NCBI RefSeq assembly: GCF_902859585.1
Contig: NZ_CADIJM010000019.1
Coordinates: 1-64,000 of the forward strand
DNA: 64,000 bases
Direction of reading: 5' to 3'
From: Achromobacter animicus
Lineage (GTDB): Bacteria > Pseudomonadota > Gammaproteobacteria > Burkholderiales > Burkholderiaceae_B
Positions within the stretch are counted from its first letter, which is position 1, and the number at the start of each line of letters is the position of its first letter. The position numbers and the translations under genes are program-made. This document shows positions 42,242 through 50,880 of this stretch, one piece after another. Below the pieces are notes generated by a model that was given only the letters and a program-made list of their open reading frames with translations, was not told where the DNA came from and ran no database searches.

Positions 42242-43150
42242 ATGAATCAAGCGCTAGACACGGCGCCCATCGAACCCCGGCGCGAGCCCTTTCTGATCGC
42301 CCTGGGCGAGCGCGTGCGCCGCCTGCGCGCCATCCGCGGCATGACGCGCAAGGGGCTGTCCCAGGCGACCGGCGTGTCCGAACGCCACCTGGCCAATCTG
42401 GAGCACGGCGTCGGCAATGCGTCGATCCTGGTGCTGCTGCAGATTGCGCGCGCCTTCAATTGCGCGCTGGCCGAACTGGTCGGCGACGTGACCACGGAAT
42501 CGCCCGATTGGCTGCTGATCCGGGAATTGCTCAGCGGGCGCACCGAATCCGATCTGCAGCGTGCGCGCGAGGCGCTGACGCAATTGTTTGGCGTGGGCGC
42601 CGGAGCCCAGCGCCCGAATCGCACGCAGCGCGTGGCGCTCATCGGCCTGCGCGGTGCGGGCAAGTCGACGCTGGGTCAGATGCTGGCCGACGATCTTGGC
42701 TACCCCTTCGTGGAACTGAACCGCGAGATCGAGCGGGTGGCCGGCTGCGGCATCCTGGAGATCCACAACCTTTACGGTCCCAATGCCTATCGCCGCTACG
42801 AACGGCGCGCGCTGGAAGAGGCCGTGCAGATCTACCCGGAAATGGTGCTGGCGACGCCTGGCGGTCTCGTGTCCGAACCCGCAACCTTGAACCTGCTGCT
42901 GACGCATTGCTATACGGTCTGGCTGCGCGCCACGCCCGAAGAGCACATGAGCCGCGTCATGGCGCAGGGCGACTTCCGCCCGATGTCGGGCAACAACGAA
43001 GCGATGGCTGACTTGAAGCGCATCCTGGCTGGACGCGAAGCGTTCTATGCCAAGGCCGATCTGACCTGGGTGACCAGCAATCTGGAAGTGCCCGAAAGCT
43101 TTGCCGGTCTGCGTACGCAGGTGCGCAAAGCTTGCGGGCTGCCGCTATAG
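42242..43150 (+). CDS. boxR: Benzoyl-CoA-responsive regulator BoxR
   Basis: A 302-residue regulator with the characteristic BoxR/BzdR fusion: an N-terminal XRE-type helix-turn-helix (about residues 20-80, SQATGVSERHLANLEHGVGNAS) joined to a shikimate-kinase-like domain with a P-loop GLRGAGKST at residues 135-143. In Azoarcus, BoxR represses box genes and is released by benzoyl-CoA. It lies between the divergent DUF4863 operon and boxC and is likely the switch for both. A hairpin terminator follows it. Confidence 0.93.
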   Translation: MNQALDTAPIEPRREPFLIALGERVRRLRAIRGMTRKGLSQATGVSERHLANLEHGVGNASILVLLQIARAFNCALAELVGDVTTESPDWLLIRELLSGRTESDLQRAREALTQLFGVGAGAQRPNRTQRVALIGLRGAGKSTLGQMLADDLGYPFVELNREIERVAGCGILEIHNLYGPNAYRRYERRALEEAVQIYPEMVLATPGGLVSEPATLNLLLTHCYTVWLRATPEEHMSRVMAQGDFRPMSGNNEAMADLKRILAGREAFYAKADLTWVTSNLEVPESFAGLRTQVRKACGLPL

Positions 43151-43188
43151 GGCTGCACCGCCCGCTCGCGCGGTTGATGTGCGATAAG

Positions 43189-43213
43189 GCCTCCCCTTCG
43201 AGGGCGGCTTTTT
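43189..43213 (+). terminator. Probable terminator after boxR
   Basis: GCCTCCCC-TTCG-AGGGCGGC forms a stem with two mismatches and a stable TTCG loop, followed by five Ts. It would separate boxR from boxC, so boxC needs its own promoter. Confidence 0.6.
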
Positions 43214-43240
43214 GCTTTCCGCCTCCCGTCCTTCGCGACC

Positions 43241-43313
43241 TGCACTTTTCTGCATATTCCGCTTGACGCTCCAAATCGCCTGCACTAATCTGCATAATAA
43301 TTCATGTGGTGCA
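43241..43313 (+). promoter_or_regulatory. boxC promoter with BoxR-type TGCA-N6-TGCA boxes
   Basis: TGCACTTTTCTGCA (43241-43254) and TGCACTAATCTGCA (43281-43294) are spaced exactly 40 bp apart, and a further TGCA lies at 43310. A candidate -35 TTGACG (43263-43268) with TAATCT 17 bp later puts the second box on the -10. This fits repression by BoxR, whose known operators contain TGCA direct repeats. Confidence 0.7.
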
Positions 43314-43356
43314 GTATTTTTCCTGTCCGAGCACAGGGCGTATGAGGAGACACACT

Positions 43357-45027
43357 ATGAGCAGCCCCATCAGCCGGGTCGACTTTCGAACCGATCCCGC
43401 CCAGTACCGGCATTGGCGCCTGGCCTTCGACGGTGCGGTCGCGACATTGGCCATGGATGTCGCCGAAGACGGCGGCCTGCGCCCCGGCTACAAGCTCAAG
43501 CTCAATTCGTACGACCTGGGCGTCGACATCGAACTGCATGACGCCCTGCAGCGCATTCGTTTCGAACACCCCGAAGTGCGCAGCGTGGTCGTCACCAGCA
43601 TGAAGGACCGGATCTTCTGTTCCGGCGCCAACATCTTCATGCTGGGCTTGTCCACCCACGCCTGGAAGGTGAACTTCTGCAAGTTCACCAACGAAACCCG
43701 TAACGGCATTGAAGACTCCAGCCGCCACGGCGGCTTGAAGTTCATTGCCGCGCTGAACGGCGCGTGCGCGGGCGGCGGGTACGAACTGGCCCTGGCCTGC
43801 GACGAAATCCTGCTGATCGACGACCGTTCGTCGTCCGTGGCCCTGCCCGAAGTGCCGCTGCTGGGCGTGCTGCCCGGCACGGGCGGTCTGACCCGCGTCA
43901 CCGACAAGCGCCGCGTGCGGCACGATCATGCCGATATCTTCTGCACGCTGGTCGAGGGCGTGCGCGGGCAACGCGCCAAGGACTGGCGGCTGGTGGACGA
44001 CGTGGTCAAGCCCGCACGCTTCGAGGAAGAAGTCCGCGCCCGCGCCCTGGCGCTGGCGCAGGACAGCCACCGCCCGGCGGACGAGCAGGGCGTGTCGCTG
44101 ACGCCGCTGCAACGCACCGAGACCGAGACCAGCCTGTCCTATCGCTACGTCGACGTGCAGCTCGATCGCGAAAAGCGTCAGGCGACGTGGACGGTTCGCG
44201 CGCCGCAAGGCCGCGTCGAAACGGAACTGCAGGACATCGTTGCCGCGGGCGCCGCCTGGTGGCCGCTGCAGATGGCGCGCGAACTGGATGACGCCATCCT
44301 GTCGATGCGCACCAACGAGCTGGACATCGGCACCTGGATCCTAAAGACGGAGGGCGATGCCGAGGCGGTGCTTGCGGCCGACGCGGCGCTGGAACGGCAC
44401 GCCGACCACTGGTTCGTGCGCGAGACCGCCGGCATGCTGCGCCGCACGCTGGCGCGGCTGGACGTGACGTCGCGCAGCATGTTCGCGCTGATCGAACCGG
44501 GCTCGTGCTTTGCGGGCACGCTGCTGGAACTGGCGCTGGCTGCGGACCGCAGCTACATGCTGGACGTGGAGGACGACGAAGCCATCGACGCCCCGCCGCC
44601 GCAGATCGTGGTGGGCGAGCGCAATTTTGGCGCGTACCCCATGGTGAACGGCCAGAGCCGCTTGCAACGGCGCTTTTACGGCGAGGCGCAGCCGCTGGAA
44701 GCGGTGCGCGCGCAGGCCGGCCGCAGTCTGCCGGCATCTGCCGCGCTGGAGCTGGGCCTCATTACCTACGCGCCCGACAGCATCGATTGGGACGACGAAG
44801 TGCGGCTGGCGCTGGAAGAGCGCCGCGCGCTGTCGCCGGATGCCTTGACCGGCCTGGAAGCCAACTTGCGCTTCGGCGGGCAGGAAACCATGGAAACCCG
44901 CATCTTCGGCCGGCTGACCGCTTGGCAGAACTGGATCTTCAACCGCCCCAATGCAGCGGGCGACAAGGGCGCGCTCAAGCTGTACGGCAAGGGCGAGCAG
45001 GCGGCATTCGACTGGAACCGCGTCTAG
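43357..45027 (+). CDS. boxC: 2,3-epoxybenzoyl-CoA dihydrolase (benzoyl-CoA-dihydrodiol lyase)
   Basis: A 556-residue enzyme built of two crotonase-type halves. It hydrolyses and opens the ring of 2,3-epoxybenzoyl-CoA to 3,4-didehydroadipyl-CoA semialdehyde plus formate. The N-terminal half shows SMKDRIFCSGANIFMLGLS (oxyanion-hole region), NGACAGGGYELALACD and EVPLLGVLPGTGGLTRVTDKR. The ATG at 43357 matches the family start (MSSPISRVDFRTDP). It is the first gene of the boxC-boxB-boxA-maoC operon. Confidence 0.95.
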   Translation: MSSPISRVDFRTDPAQYRHWRLAFDGAVATLAMDVAEDGGLRPGYKLKLNSYDLGVDIELHDALQRIRFEHPEVRSVVVTSMKDRIFCSGANIFMLGLSTHAWKVNFCKFTNETRNGIEDSSRHGGLKFIAALNGACAGGGYELALACDEILLIDDRSSSVALPEVPLLGVLPGTGGLTRVTDKRRVRHDHADIFCTLVEGVRGQRAKDWRLVDDVVKPARFEEEVRARALALAQDSHRPADEQGVSLTPLQRTETETSLSYRYVDVQLDREKRQATWTVRAPQGRVETELQDIVAAGAAWWPLQMARELDDAILSMRTNELDIGTWILKTEGDAEAVLAADAALERHADHWFVRETAGMLRRTLARLDVTSRSMFALIEPGSCFAGTLLELALAADRSYMLDVEDDEAIDAPPPQIVVGERNFGAYPMVNGQSRLQRRFYGEAQPLEAVRAQAGRSLPASAALELGLITYAPDSIDWDDEVRLALEERRALSPDALTGLEANLRFGGQETMETRIFGRLTAWQNWIFNRPNAAGDKGALKLYGKGEQAAFDWNRV

Positions 45028-45138
45028 GCGGCAAGCGTTCGGCCAACGGGCGGCCAGGCGTCATGCGCGCCGGCCCGTTGGTCCTGAGACTCAAGCGCCG
45101 CGCGGCTGGCGCCCCATTCCAAGAATCAGGAGAGAGAC

Positions 45139-46566
45139 ATGTCCGGCATCAACTACACCGACAAGATTCCCAACAACGTCAATCTGTCCGGCGACCGTAC
45201 GTTGCAGCGTGCGCTGGAGCACTGGCAGCCCAATTACCTGCAATGGTGGCAGGACATGGGGCCTGATGGCTCGCATGGTTTCGACGTCTATCTGCGCACG
45301 GCGGTCAGCGTCGAGCCCGACGGTTGGGCGCACTTCAACCATGTGCGCATGCCGGATTACCGCTGGGGCATCTTCCTGGCGCCGCAGGACGGGCAGCGCA
45401 AGATCCATTTTGGCGAGAACATCGGCCGCGACGTGTGGCAGGACGTGCCGGGCGAGCACCGCGCCAACCTGCGCCGCATCATCGTCACGCAGGGCGACAC
45501 GGAACCGGCGTCGATCGAGCAGCAGCGTCATTTGGGCCTGACCGCGCCGTCGCAGTACGACCTGCGCAACCTGTTCCAGATCAATGTCGAAGAAGGGCGG
45601 CATCTGTGGGCGATGGTGTACCTGCTGCACCGTTACTTTGGACGCGACGGACGCGAGGAAGCCGATGCGCTGCTGCAGCGCAGCTCGGGCGATTCCGACA
45701 ACCCGCGCATCCTGGGCGCCTTCAACGAGAAGACGCCCGACTGGCTGGCGTTCTACATGTTCACGTACTTCACCGACCGCGACGGCAAGTTCCAGTTGTG
45801 CGCGCTGGCCGAATCCAGCTTCGATCCGCTGGCCCGCACGACCAAGTTCATGCTGACCGAGGAAGCGCACCACATGTTCGTCGGCGAGTCCGGCATCTCG
45901 CGCGTCATCCAGCGCACCTGCGAAGTGATGAAGGAACTGAAGACCGACGATCCGCAAGCTGTGCGCGCGGCCGGCGTGATCGACCTGCCCACCATCCAGC
46001 GCTACCTGAACTTCCACTACAGCGTCACCATTGACCTCTTCGGCGCGGACCAGTCGTCCAACGCCGCCATCTTCTACGGATCGGGCCTGAAGGGCCGCTA
46101 CGAAGAGACCAAGCGCAACGACGACCATCAGCTCAAGAACGACACGTACCGCGTGCTGAACGTCAGCAACGGCAAGCTGACGGAGATCGAGGTGCCGATG
46201 CTGAACGCGCTGAACGAAGTGCTGCGCGATGACTTCATCCGCGACTCGGTGGCCGGCATCGGCCGCTGGAACAAGGTCATCGAAAAGAGCGGCCTGGCCT
46301 TTCGCCTGCAGGTGCCGCACAAGGCGTTCAACCGCCAGATCGGCACGCTGGCCGGCATCCGCATGTCGCCCGAAGGCGAGATCGTGTCCGAATCGCAATG
46401 GCAGGCCAACCAGCACAAGTGGCTGCCCACGCCGGAAGATCGCGCGTTCGTCGCGTCGCTGATGGGCCGGGTCACGGAACCGGGCAAATTCGCCAACTGG
46501 ATCGCGCCGCCCGTCATGGGCGTCAACCGCCAGCCGGTGAATTTCGAGTACGTGCGTTTCAACTGA
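45139..46566 (+). CDS. boxB: Benzoyl-CoA 2,3-epoxidase, oxygenase subunit BoxB
   Basis: A 475-residue di-iron monooxygenase component. With BoxA it converts benzoyl-CoA, O2 and NADPH to 2,3-epoxybenzoyl-CoA. Iron-binding carboxylate/histidine motifs are visible in INVEEGRHLWAMVYLL and LTEEAHHMFVGE. The rest of the sequence matches the BoxB pattern (IQRTCEVMKELKTDDPQ). A GGAGAGAG ribosome binding site stands just before the ATG. It sits between boxC and boxA. Confidence 0.95.
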   Translation: MSGINYTDKIPNNVNLSGDRTLQRALEHWQPNYLQWWQDMGPDGSHGFDVYLRTAVSVEPDGWAHFNHVRMPDYRWGIFLAPQDGQRKIHFGENIGRDVWQDVPGEHRANLRRIIVTQGDTEPASIEQQRHLGLTAPSQYDLRNLFQINVEEGRHLWAMVYLLHRYFGRDGREEADALLQRSSGDSDNPRILGAFNEKTPDWLAFYMFTYFTDRDGKFQLCALAESSFDPLARTTKFMLTEEAHHMFVGESGISRVIQRTCEVMKELKTDDPQAVRAAGVIDLPTIQRYLNFHYSVTIDLFGADQSSNAAIFYGSGLKGRYEETKRNDDHQLKNDTYRVLNVSNGKLTEIEVPMLNALNEVLRDDFIRDSVAGIGRWNKVIEKSGLAFRLQVPHKAFNRQIGTLAGIRMSPEGEIVSESQWQANQHKWLPTPEDRAFVASLMGRVTEPGKFANWIAPPVMGVNRQPVNFEYVRFN

Positions 46567-46608
46567 TAGCCGCGCGGGCCGCGCGCCCGCGCGTTTGGGA
46601 GGACGGCG

Positions 46609-47859
46609 ATGAACGCCCCATTACCGGTGGAAGTCCTGAAGCAGCATCTGATCGATCCCGAGATCTGCATCCGCTGCAATACCTGCGAAGAGACCTGTCC
46701 GGTCGATGCGATCACGCACGATTCGAACAACTACGTGGTGGATCCGGAGATCTGCAACGGCTGCATGGCCTGCGTGCCGCCGTGCCCGACGGGTTCCATC
46801 GACAACTGGCGGCTGGTGGTGCGCGCCGAGGCCTATTCCGTGCAGGACCAGTTTGGCTGGGAAGAGCTGCCGCAGGAAAAGTCGTTGCCGCTGGATGCTG
46901 CTGGTGCCGACGATGCCGCGCAGCAGGTCGCCGCGGACCCGCAGGCTGAACCGGCAACGCCGCCGGCGACGCTTGTGACGCCCGGCGCGGCCGTCCCCCC
47001 GTGGTCTGCCGCGCACCCCTATGTGAATCTCTACACGCACAAGACGCCGATTACCGCGACGGTGGTGGGCAACTACCGCGTCACCGGCGCCGACACGGAA
47101 AGCGACATCCACCACATCGTGCTGGATTTCGGCGAGCAGCCGTTTCCGGTGCTGGAAGGGCAGTCGATCGGCATCCTGCCGCCGGGCGTGGACGCGATGG
47201 GCCGGCCGCATCACGCGCGCCAGTATTCGCTGGCCAGCCCGCGCGATGGCGAACGCGCGGGCTACAACAACCTGTCGCTGACGGTAAAGCGCGTCACGCA
47301 GGATCACGGTGGAGAGGCCGCGCACGGCGTCTGCTCAAACTATCTGTGCGACCTGGCGAAGAACGACACGGTGCAAGTGATTGGCCCGTTCGGCCACACC
47401 TTCCTGATGCCGAATCATCCGAAGGCCAACCTCATCATGATCTGCACGGGCACGGGTTCTGCGCCGATGCGCGCCATGACGGAGCGCAGCCGCCGCCTGA
47501 TCGGCACGGCGGACATCGGCAAGCTCATGCTTTTCTTCGGCGCGCGCACTGAACGCGAACTGCCGTACTTTGGGCCGTTGATGAAGCTGCCGCGTGATTT
47601 CATCGACATCAACCTGGCGCTCTCGCGCGAACCCGGCCAGCCCAAGCGCTACGTGCAGGATCTGATCCGCGAGCGCGCCGCGCAGGTCCGTGGATTGCTG
47701 ACGGACCGCAACACCTGCATCTACGTCTGCGGCCTGAAGGGCATGGAGGTCGGCGTGCTGGACGCGTTGCGCGAAGTGGTGGTGCAGTCGGGCGAGGATT
47801 GGTCTATCCTGCATGAAGCGCTGCGCCGTGAAGGCCGGCTGCACTTCGAGACTTACTGA
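46609..47859 (+). CDS. boxA: Benzoyl-CoA 2,3-epoxidase, reductase subunit BoxA
   Basis: A 416-residue iron-sulfur flavoprotein that feeds electrons from NADPH to BoxB. Two ferredoxin-type clusters lie at the N-terminus ([12 protein letters not shown] and [12 protein letters not shown], residues about 23-65), then a low-complexity Ala/Pro linker, then an FAD/NADP reductase domain ([15 protein letters not shown] site; [18 protein letters not shown] site). The order matches BoxA of Azoarcus evansii. It lies 42 bp after boxB. Confidence 0.95.
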   Translation: MNAPLPVEVLKQHLIDPEICIRCNTCEETCPVDAITHDSNNYVVDPEICNGCMACVPPCPTGSIDNWRLVVRAEAYSVQDQFGWEELPQEKSLPLDAAGADDAAQQVAADPQAEPATPPATLVTPGAAVPPWSAAHPYVNLYTHKTPITATVVGNYRVTGADTESDIHHIVLDFGEQPFPVLEGQSIGILPPGVDAMGRPHHARQYSLASPRDGERAGYNNLSLTVKRVTQDHGGEAAHGVCSNYLCDLAKNDTVQVIGPFGHTFLMPNHPKANLIMICTGTGSAPMRAMTERSRRLIGTADIGKLMLFFGARTERELPYFGPLMKLPRDFIDINLALSREPGQPKRYVQDLIRERAAQVRGLLTDRNTCIYVCGLKGMEVGVLDALREVVVQSGEDWSILHEALRREGRLHFETY

Positions 47860-47929
47860 CCACAACAACAGTTGCGTGACGATCGGCGCGCCTGGGCGCG
47901 CCGGTTTCGTTTGCACGGGGAAAAACAAC

Positions 47930-48373
47930 ATGAAGTTCGCGGAATTCAAGGACGGCATGGTGATCAAAGGCGGGCCGGTCACCGTGACGGAAGCGGAGAT
48001 CCTGGCGTTTGCCCGCCAATTCGATCCCCAGTGGTTTCACACCGATCCGCAGCGCGCCGCGGAAGGCCGGTGGGGCGGCCTCATCGCCAGCGGATGGCAC
48101 ACCTGCGCGCTGGCCATGCGCATGGCGGTCGACGCCGCCCTGCATGATTCCGAGTCCTTCGGTTCGCCCGGCCTGGGCGAAGTCCGCTGGCGCACGCCGG
48201 TCCGTCCTGGCGACACCCTGCACTTGCACGCGCGCGTGCAAGGCGCGCGCCACTCGTCCTCGCGCCCGGATCTGGGCATCATCAACTGGGCGTGGACGGT
48301 CGTGAACCAGCACGACGAAAGCGTGCTGGAAATGGACGCGACCAGCCTGTTCGACCTGTCCGGCAACAACTAG
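47930..48373 (+). CDS. MaoC-like hot-dog dehydratase
   Basis: A 147-residue MaoC-family protein. The hydratase motif region is AFARQFDPQWFHTDPQRA, with the FDPQWFHTD catalytic Asp/His pair, followed by ASGWHTCALAMRM. It should hydrate or dehydrate an enoyl-CoA. The ATG at 47930 is preferred because a longer in-frame start adds residues that do not look like the family. As the last gene of the box operon it may act on a ring-opened CoA intermediate; this is inferred from position only. Confidence 0.88.
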   Translation: MKFAEFKDGMVIKGGPVTVTEAEILAFARQFDPQWFHTDPQRAAEGRWGGLIASGWHTCALAMRMAVDAALHDSESFGSPGLGEVRWRTPVRPGDTLHLHARVQGARHSSSRPDLGIINWAWTVVNQHDESVLEMDATSLFDLSGNN

Positions 48374-48386
48374 GCGCGGCTTTCGT

Positions 48387-49373
48387 CTACCGCTTGCTCG
48401 CCTGCTTGAGAATGGCGGCCCCTTCCGGGCCGGCCGCCGCTTTCCAGGCATTGATGGATTCCTTGGATGCGTCCTGCAACGCCTTGCGCACCGCGGGCGG
48501 CACGGCAGTGTTGATGGCCACGCCGTTCTTGCGCATGTTGGCGTAGTTCTGCTGCAGGCGGCCTTCGATGCGTTTCCACTGCTCGGTCTCGGTCTGCGCG
48601 GCCGCCTGGTCGATGGCCTTGCGCGACCGCGCATCCAGCGCCTCGTACGCCTTCAGATTCATTGTCGCTACCGAGATCGGCATGGCGTAGTTGATCTCCG
48701 CGAAGTGGGGCAGGTACTCCCACAACTTGCGGCCCGCGCCGCCGTCGCCGGAGGACAGCACCGCATTGACCTCGCCCGACGCGATGCGTGGCATGGCGTC
48801 CGCAAACGAGATGTTCTCCGCGCGCGCGCCGGCGCGCTGCATGACGTCCTGCGACGTGGCGTCATAGGTGCGGATGGTCAGGCGCTTCAGCGCCGCCACG
48901 CTGTCCACCTTCTGCTTGGACCAGATGCCCGACGCCGGCCACGGCGTGGTGTAGAGCAGCTTCTGGCCATGCGCAGCCAGCAGCTTCTCGTACGCCGGAC
49001 GGGCGGCCTTGTTGAGGTTGCGCGCCTTGGACAGCGAGTCCGCCAGGAAGGGCAGGGACGACACGCCGAACAGCGGATACTTCGTGGCCAGCGCGCCGGC
49101 GAAGGCGTCGCCCGCATCCACCTTGCGCGTTTGAACCGCGTCAATCATGTCGCCGGACTTGATGCCCTTGGCCGCGTCGAAACTCGTGTCGATGATGACG
49201 TTGCCCGCCGACTTGGCGCGCACCAGCTCGGCAAACGTGGACACGCCTTGGCCCGGCATGGAAGTCGCCGGGTACTCGGTGGTCATGGTGAGCGTCGTGG
49301 CGGCCTGAGCGCCGTGGGCGACGAAAGCCATGGCGATGACTGCCGCCAGGCGCAGGGGGGTGATGCCTTGCAT
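48387..49373 (-). CDS. TRAP transporter substrate-binding protein, DctP type
   Basis: A 328-residue periplasmic receptor of the TRAP family. The signal peptide ends AHGAQA (about residue 24) and is followed by TTLTMTTEYPATSMPGQGVSTFAELV. A conserved DctP-type segment is GIWSKQKVDSVAALKRLTIRTYDATSQDVMQRAGA, which includes the carboxylate-binding arginine. No TRAP membrane genes (dctQ, dctM) are adjacent, so the partner transporter is elsewhere. It converges with the box operon. The ligand is probably an organic acid. Confidence 0.9.
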   Translation of the reverse strand: MQGITPLRLAAVIAMAFVAHGAQAATTLTMTTEYPATSMPGQGVSTFAELVRAKSAGNVIIDTSFDAAKGIKSGDMIDAVQTRKVDAGDAFAGALATKYPLFGVSSLPFLADSLSKARNLNKAARPAYEKLLAAHGQKLLYTTPWPASGIWSKQKVDSVAALKRLTIRTYDATSQDVMQRAGARAENISFADAMPRIASGEVNAVLSSGDGGAGRKLWEYLPHFAEINYAMPISVATMNLKAYEALDARSRKAIDQAAAQTETEQWKRIEGRLQQNYANMRKNGVAINTAVPPAVRKALQDASKESINAWKAAAGPEGAAILKQASKR

Positions 49374-49494
49374 GCGCGACTCCTCGGAAAGGGACCGGTA
49401 AAGCGTACGAGGTGTACAGGCGTACGCCTAGTCGGGCTTACGGCAATGGGCAGGCGGGGCGGGATCGGGCGTATGGCTTATTGCATTCGGACAT

Positions 49495-49524
49495 AAAAAA
49501 GCCGCCTAAGCAGGCGGCTTTCTT
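49495..49524 (-). terminator. Intrinsic terminator of gcdH
   Basis: An A-run, GCCGCCT, AAGC loop, AGGCGGC and a T-rich end form a classic terminator about 20 bp beyond the gcdH stop; it is usable in both directions. Confidence 0.87.
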
Positions 49525-49543
49525 CGCTACATGAGGCAGGCGA

Positions 49544-50737
49544 TCAATAAAACGCCTGGATGCCCGTCTGCGCACGGCCCAGGATGAGGGCGTGCACGTC
49601 GTGGGTGCCTTCGTAGGTGTTGACCACTTCCAGGTTCACCAGGTGGCGGGCGACGCCGAACTCGTCGGAGATGCCGTTGCCGCCGAGCATGTCGCGCGCC
49701 AGGCGGGCGATGTCCAGCGCCTTGCCGCACGAGTTGCGCTTCATGATCGAGGTGATTTCGACGGCGGCGGTGCCTTCGTCCTTCATGCGGCCCAGACGCA
49801 GGCAGCCTTGCAGGGCCAGCGTGATTTCGGTTTGCATGTCAGCCAGCTTCTTCTGGATGAGCTGGTTGGCGGCCAGGGGGCGGCCGAACTGTTTGCGGTC
49901 CAGGGTGTACTGGCGGGCGGTGTGCCAGCAGGCCTCGGCGGCGCCGACAGCGCCCCAGGCGATGCCGTAGCGGGCGGAGTTCAGGCAGGTGAACGGACCC
50001 TTCAGGCCGGACACGCCGGGCATCATCTGGTCGGCGGACACTTCCACTTCGTCCATGACGATTTCGCCGGTGATCGACGCGCGCAGGCCGACCTTGCCGT
50101 GGATGGCGGGGGCCGACAGGCCCTTCATGCCCTTTTCAAGGATGAAGCCGCGGATCTTGCCGTCGAAGTCGCCGCCGACGCACTTGGCCCACACCACGAA
50201 CACGTCCGCGATGGGCGAGTTGGTGATCCACATCTTGTTGCCGCTGACCTTGTAGCCGTCGGCCGTCTTGACGGCGCGAGTTTCCATGCCGTTGGGGTCG
50301 GAGCCGTGGTTGGGTTCGGTCAGGCCGAAGCAGCCGATCCATTCACCGCGCGCCAGCTTGGGCAGGTACTTCTTCTTTTGTTCTTCGGAGCCGAATTCGT
50401 TGATCGGCACCATCACCAGCGAGGACTGCACGCTCATCATCGAGCGGTAGCCGGAGTCGACGCGTTCGACTTCACGGGCGATCAGGCCGTAGCTGACGTA
50501 GTTCAGGCCGGCGCCACCGTATTCGACGGGGATCGTGGCGCCCAGGAGGCCCAGTTCGCCCATTTCGGAGAAGATCTCGGGATCGGTCTTCTCGTTGCGG
50601 AAGGCGTTGAGCACGCGGGGAGCCAGCTTGTCCTGCGAGTAGGCGTAGGCGGCATCGCGCACCATACGCTCTTCGTCGGTCAGTTGCTGGTCCAGCAACA
50701 GAGGATCTTGCCAGTGGAATGAGGGGTTCGAGGACAT
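49544..50737 (-). CDS. gcdH: Glutaryl-CoA dehydrogenase
   Basis: A 397-residue FAD enzyme that oxidises and decarboxylates glutaryl-CoA to crotonyl-CoA. Characteristic motifs are [54 protein letters not shown] and, with the catalytic glutamate, [18 protein letters not shown]. The sequence fits GcdH rather than other acyl-CoA dehydrogenases (Arg in the GSDP-NGME region). Since the box pathway and lysine breakdown both can yield such CoA intermediates, it may serve either. A terminator follows it. Confidence 0.94.
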   Translation of the reverse strand: MSSNPSFHWQDPLLLDQQLTDEERMVRDAAYAYSQDKLAPRVLNAFRNEKTDPEIFSEMGELGLLGATIPVEYGGAGLNYVSYGLIAREVERVDSGYRSMMSVQSSLVMVPINEFGSEEQKKKYLPKLARGEWIGCFGLTEPNHGSDPNGMETRAVKTADGYKVSGNKMWITNSPIADVFVVWAKCVGGDFDGKIRGFILEKGMKGLSAPAIHGKVGLRASITGEIVMDEVEVSADQMMPGVSGLKGPFTCLNSARYGIAWGAVGAAEACWHTARQYTLDRKQFGRPLAANQLIQKKLADMQTEITLALQGCLRLGRMKDEGTAAVEITSIMKRNSCGKALDIARLARDMLGGNGISDEFGVARHLVNLEVVNTYEGTHDVHALILGRAQTGIQAFY

Positions 50738-50880
50738 GCTGGGTCTCCGCTATGGATTTCCGTGATCGGAATCTGGAAAGTTTAAACTTAAAATAATTCG
50801 GGCGGCAAGTTGGGGTTTGCACGGCGGTGCGCCTGGGCGCCCCGCCGGTGGGGTTGCCGGCTATTCCGCCCGTGCAGGGT

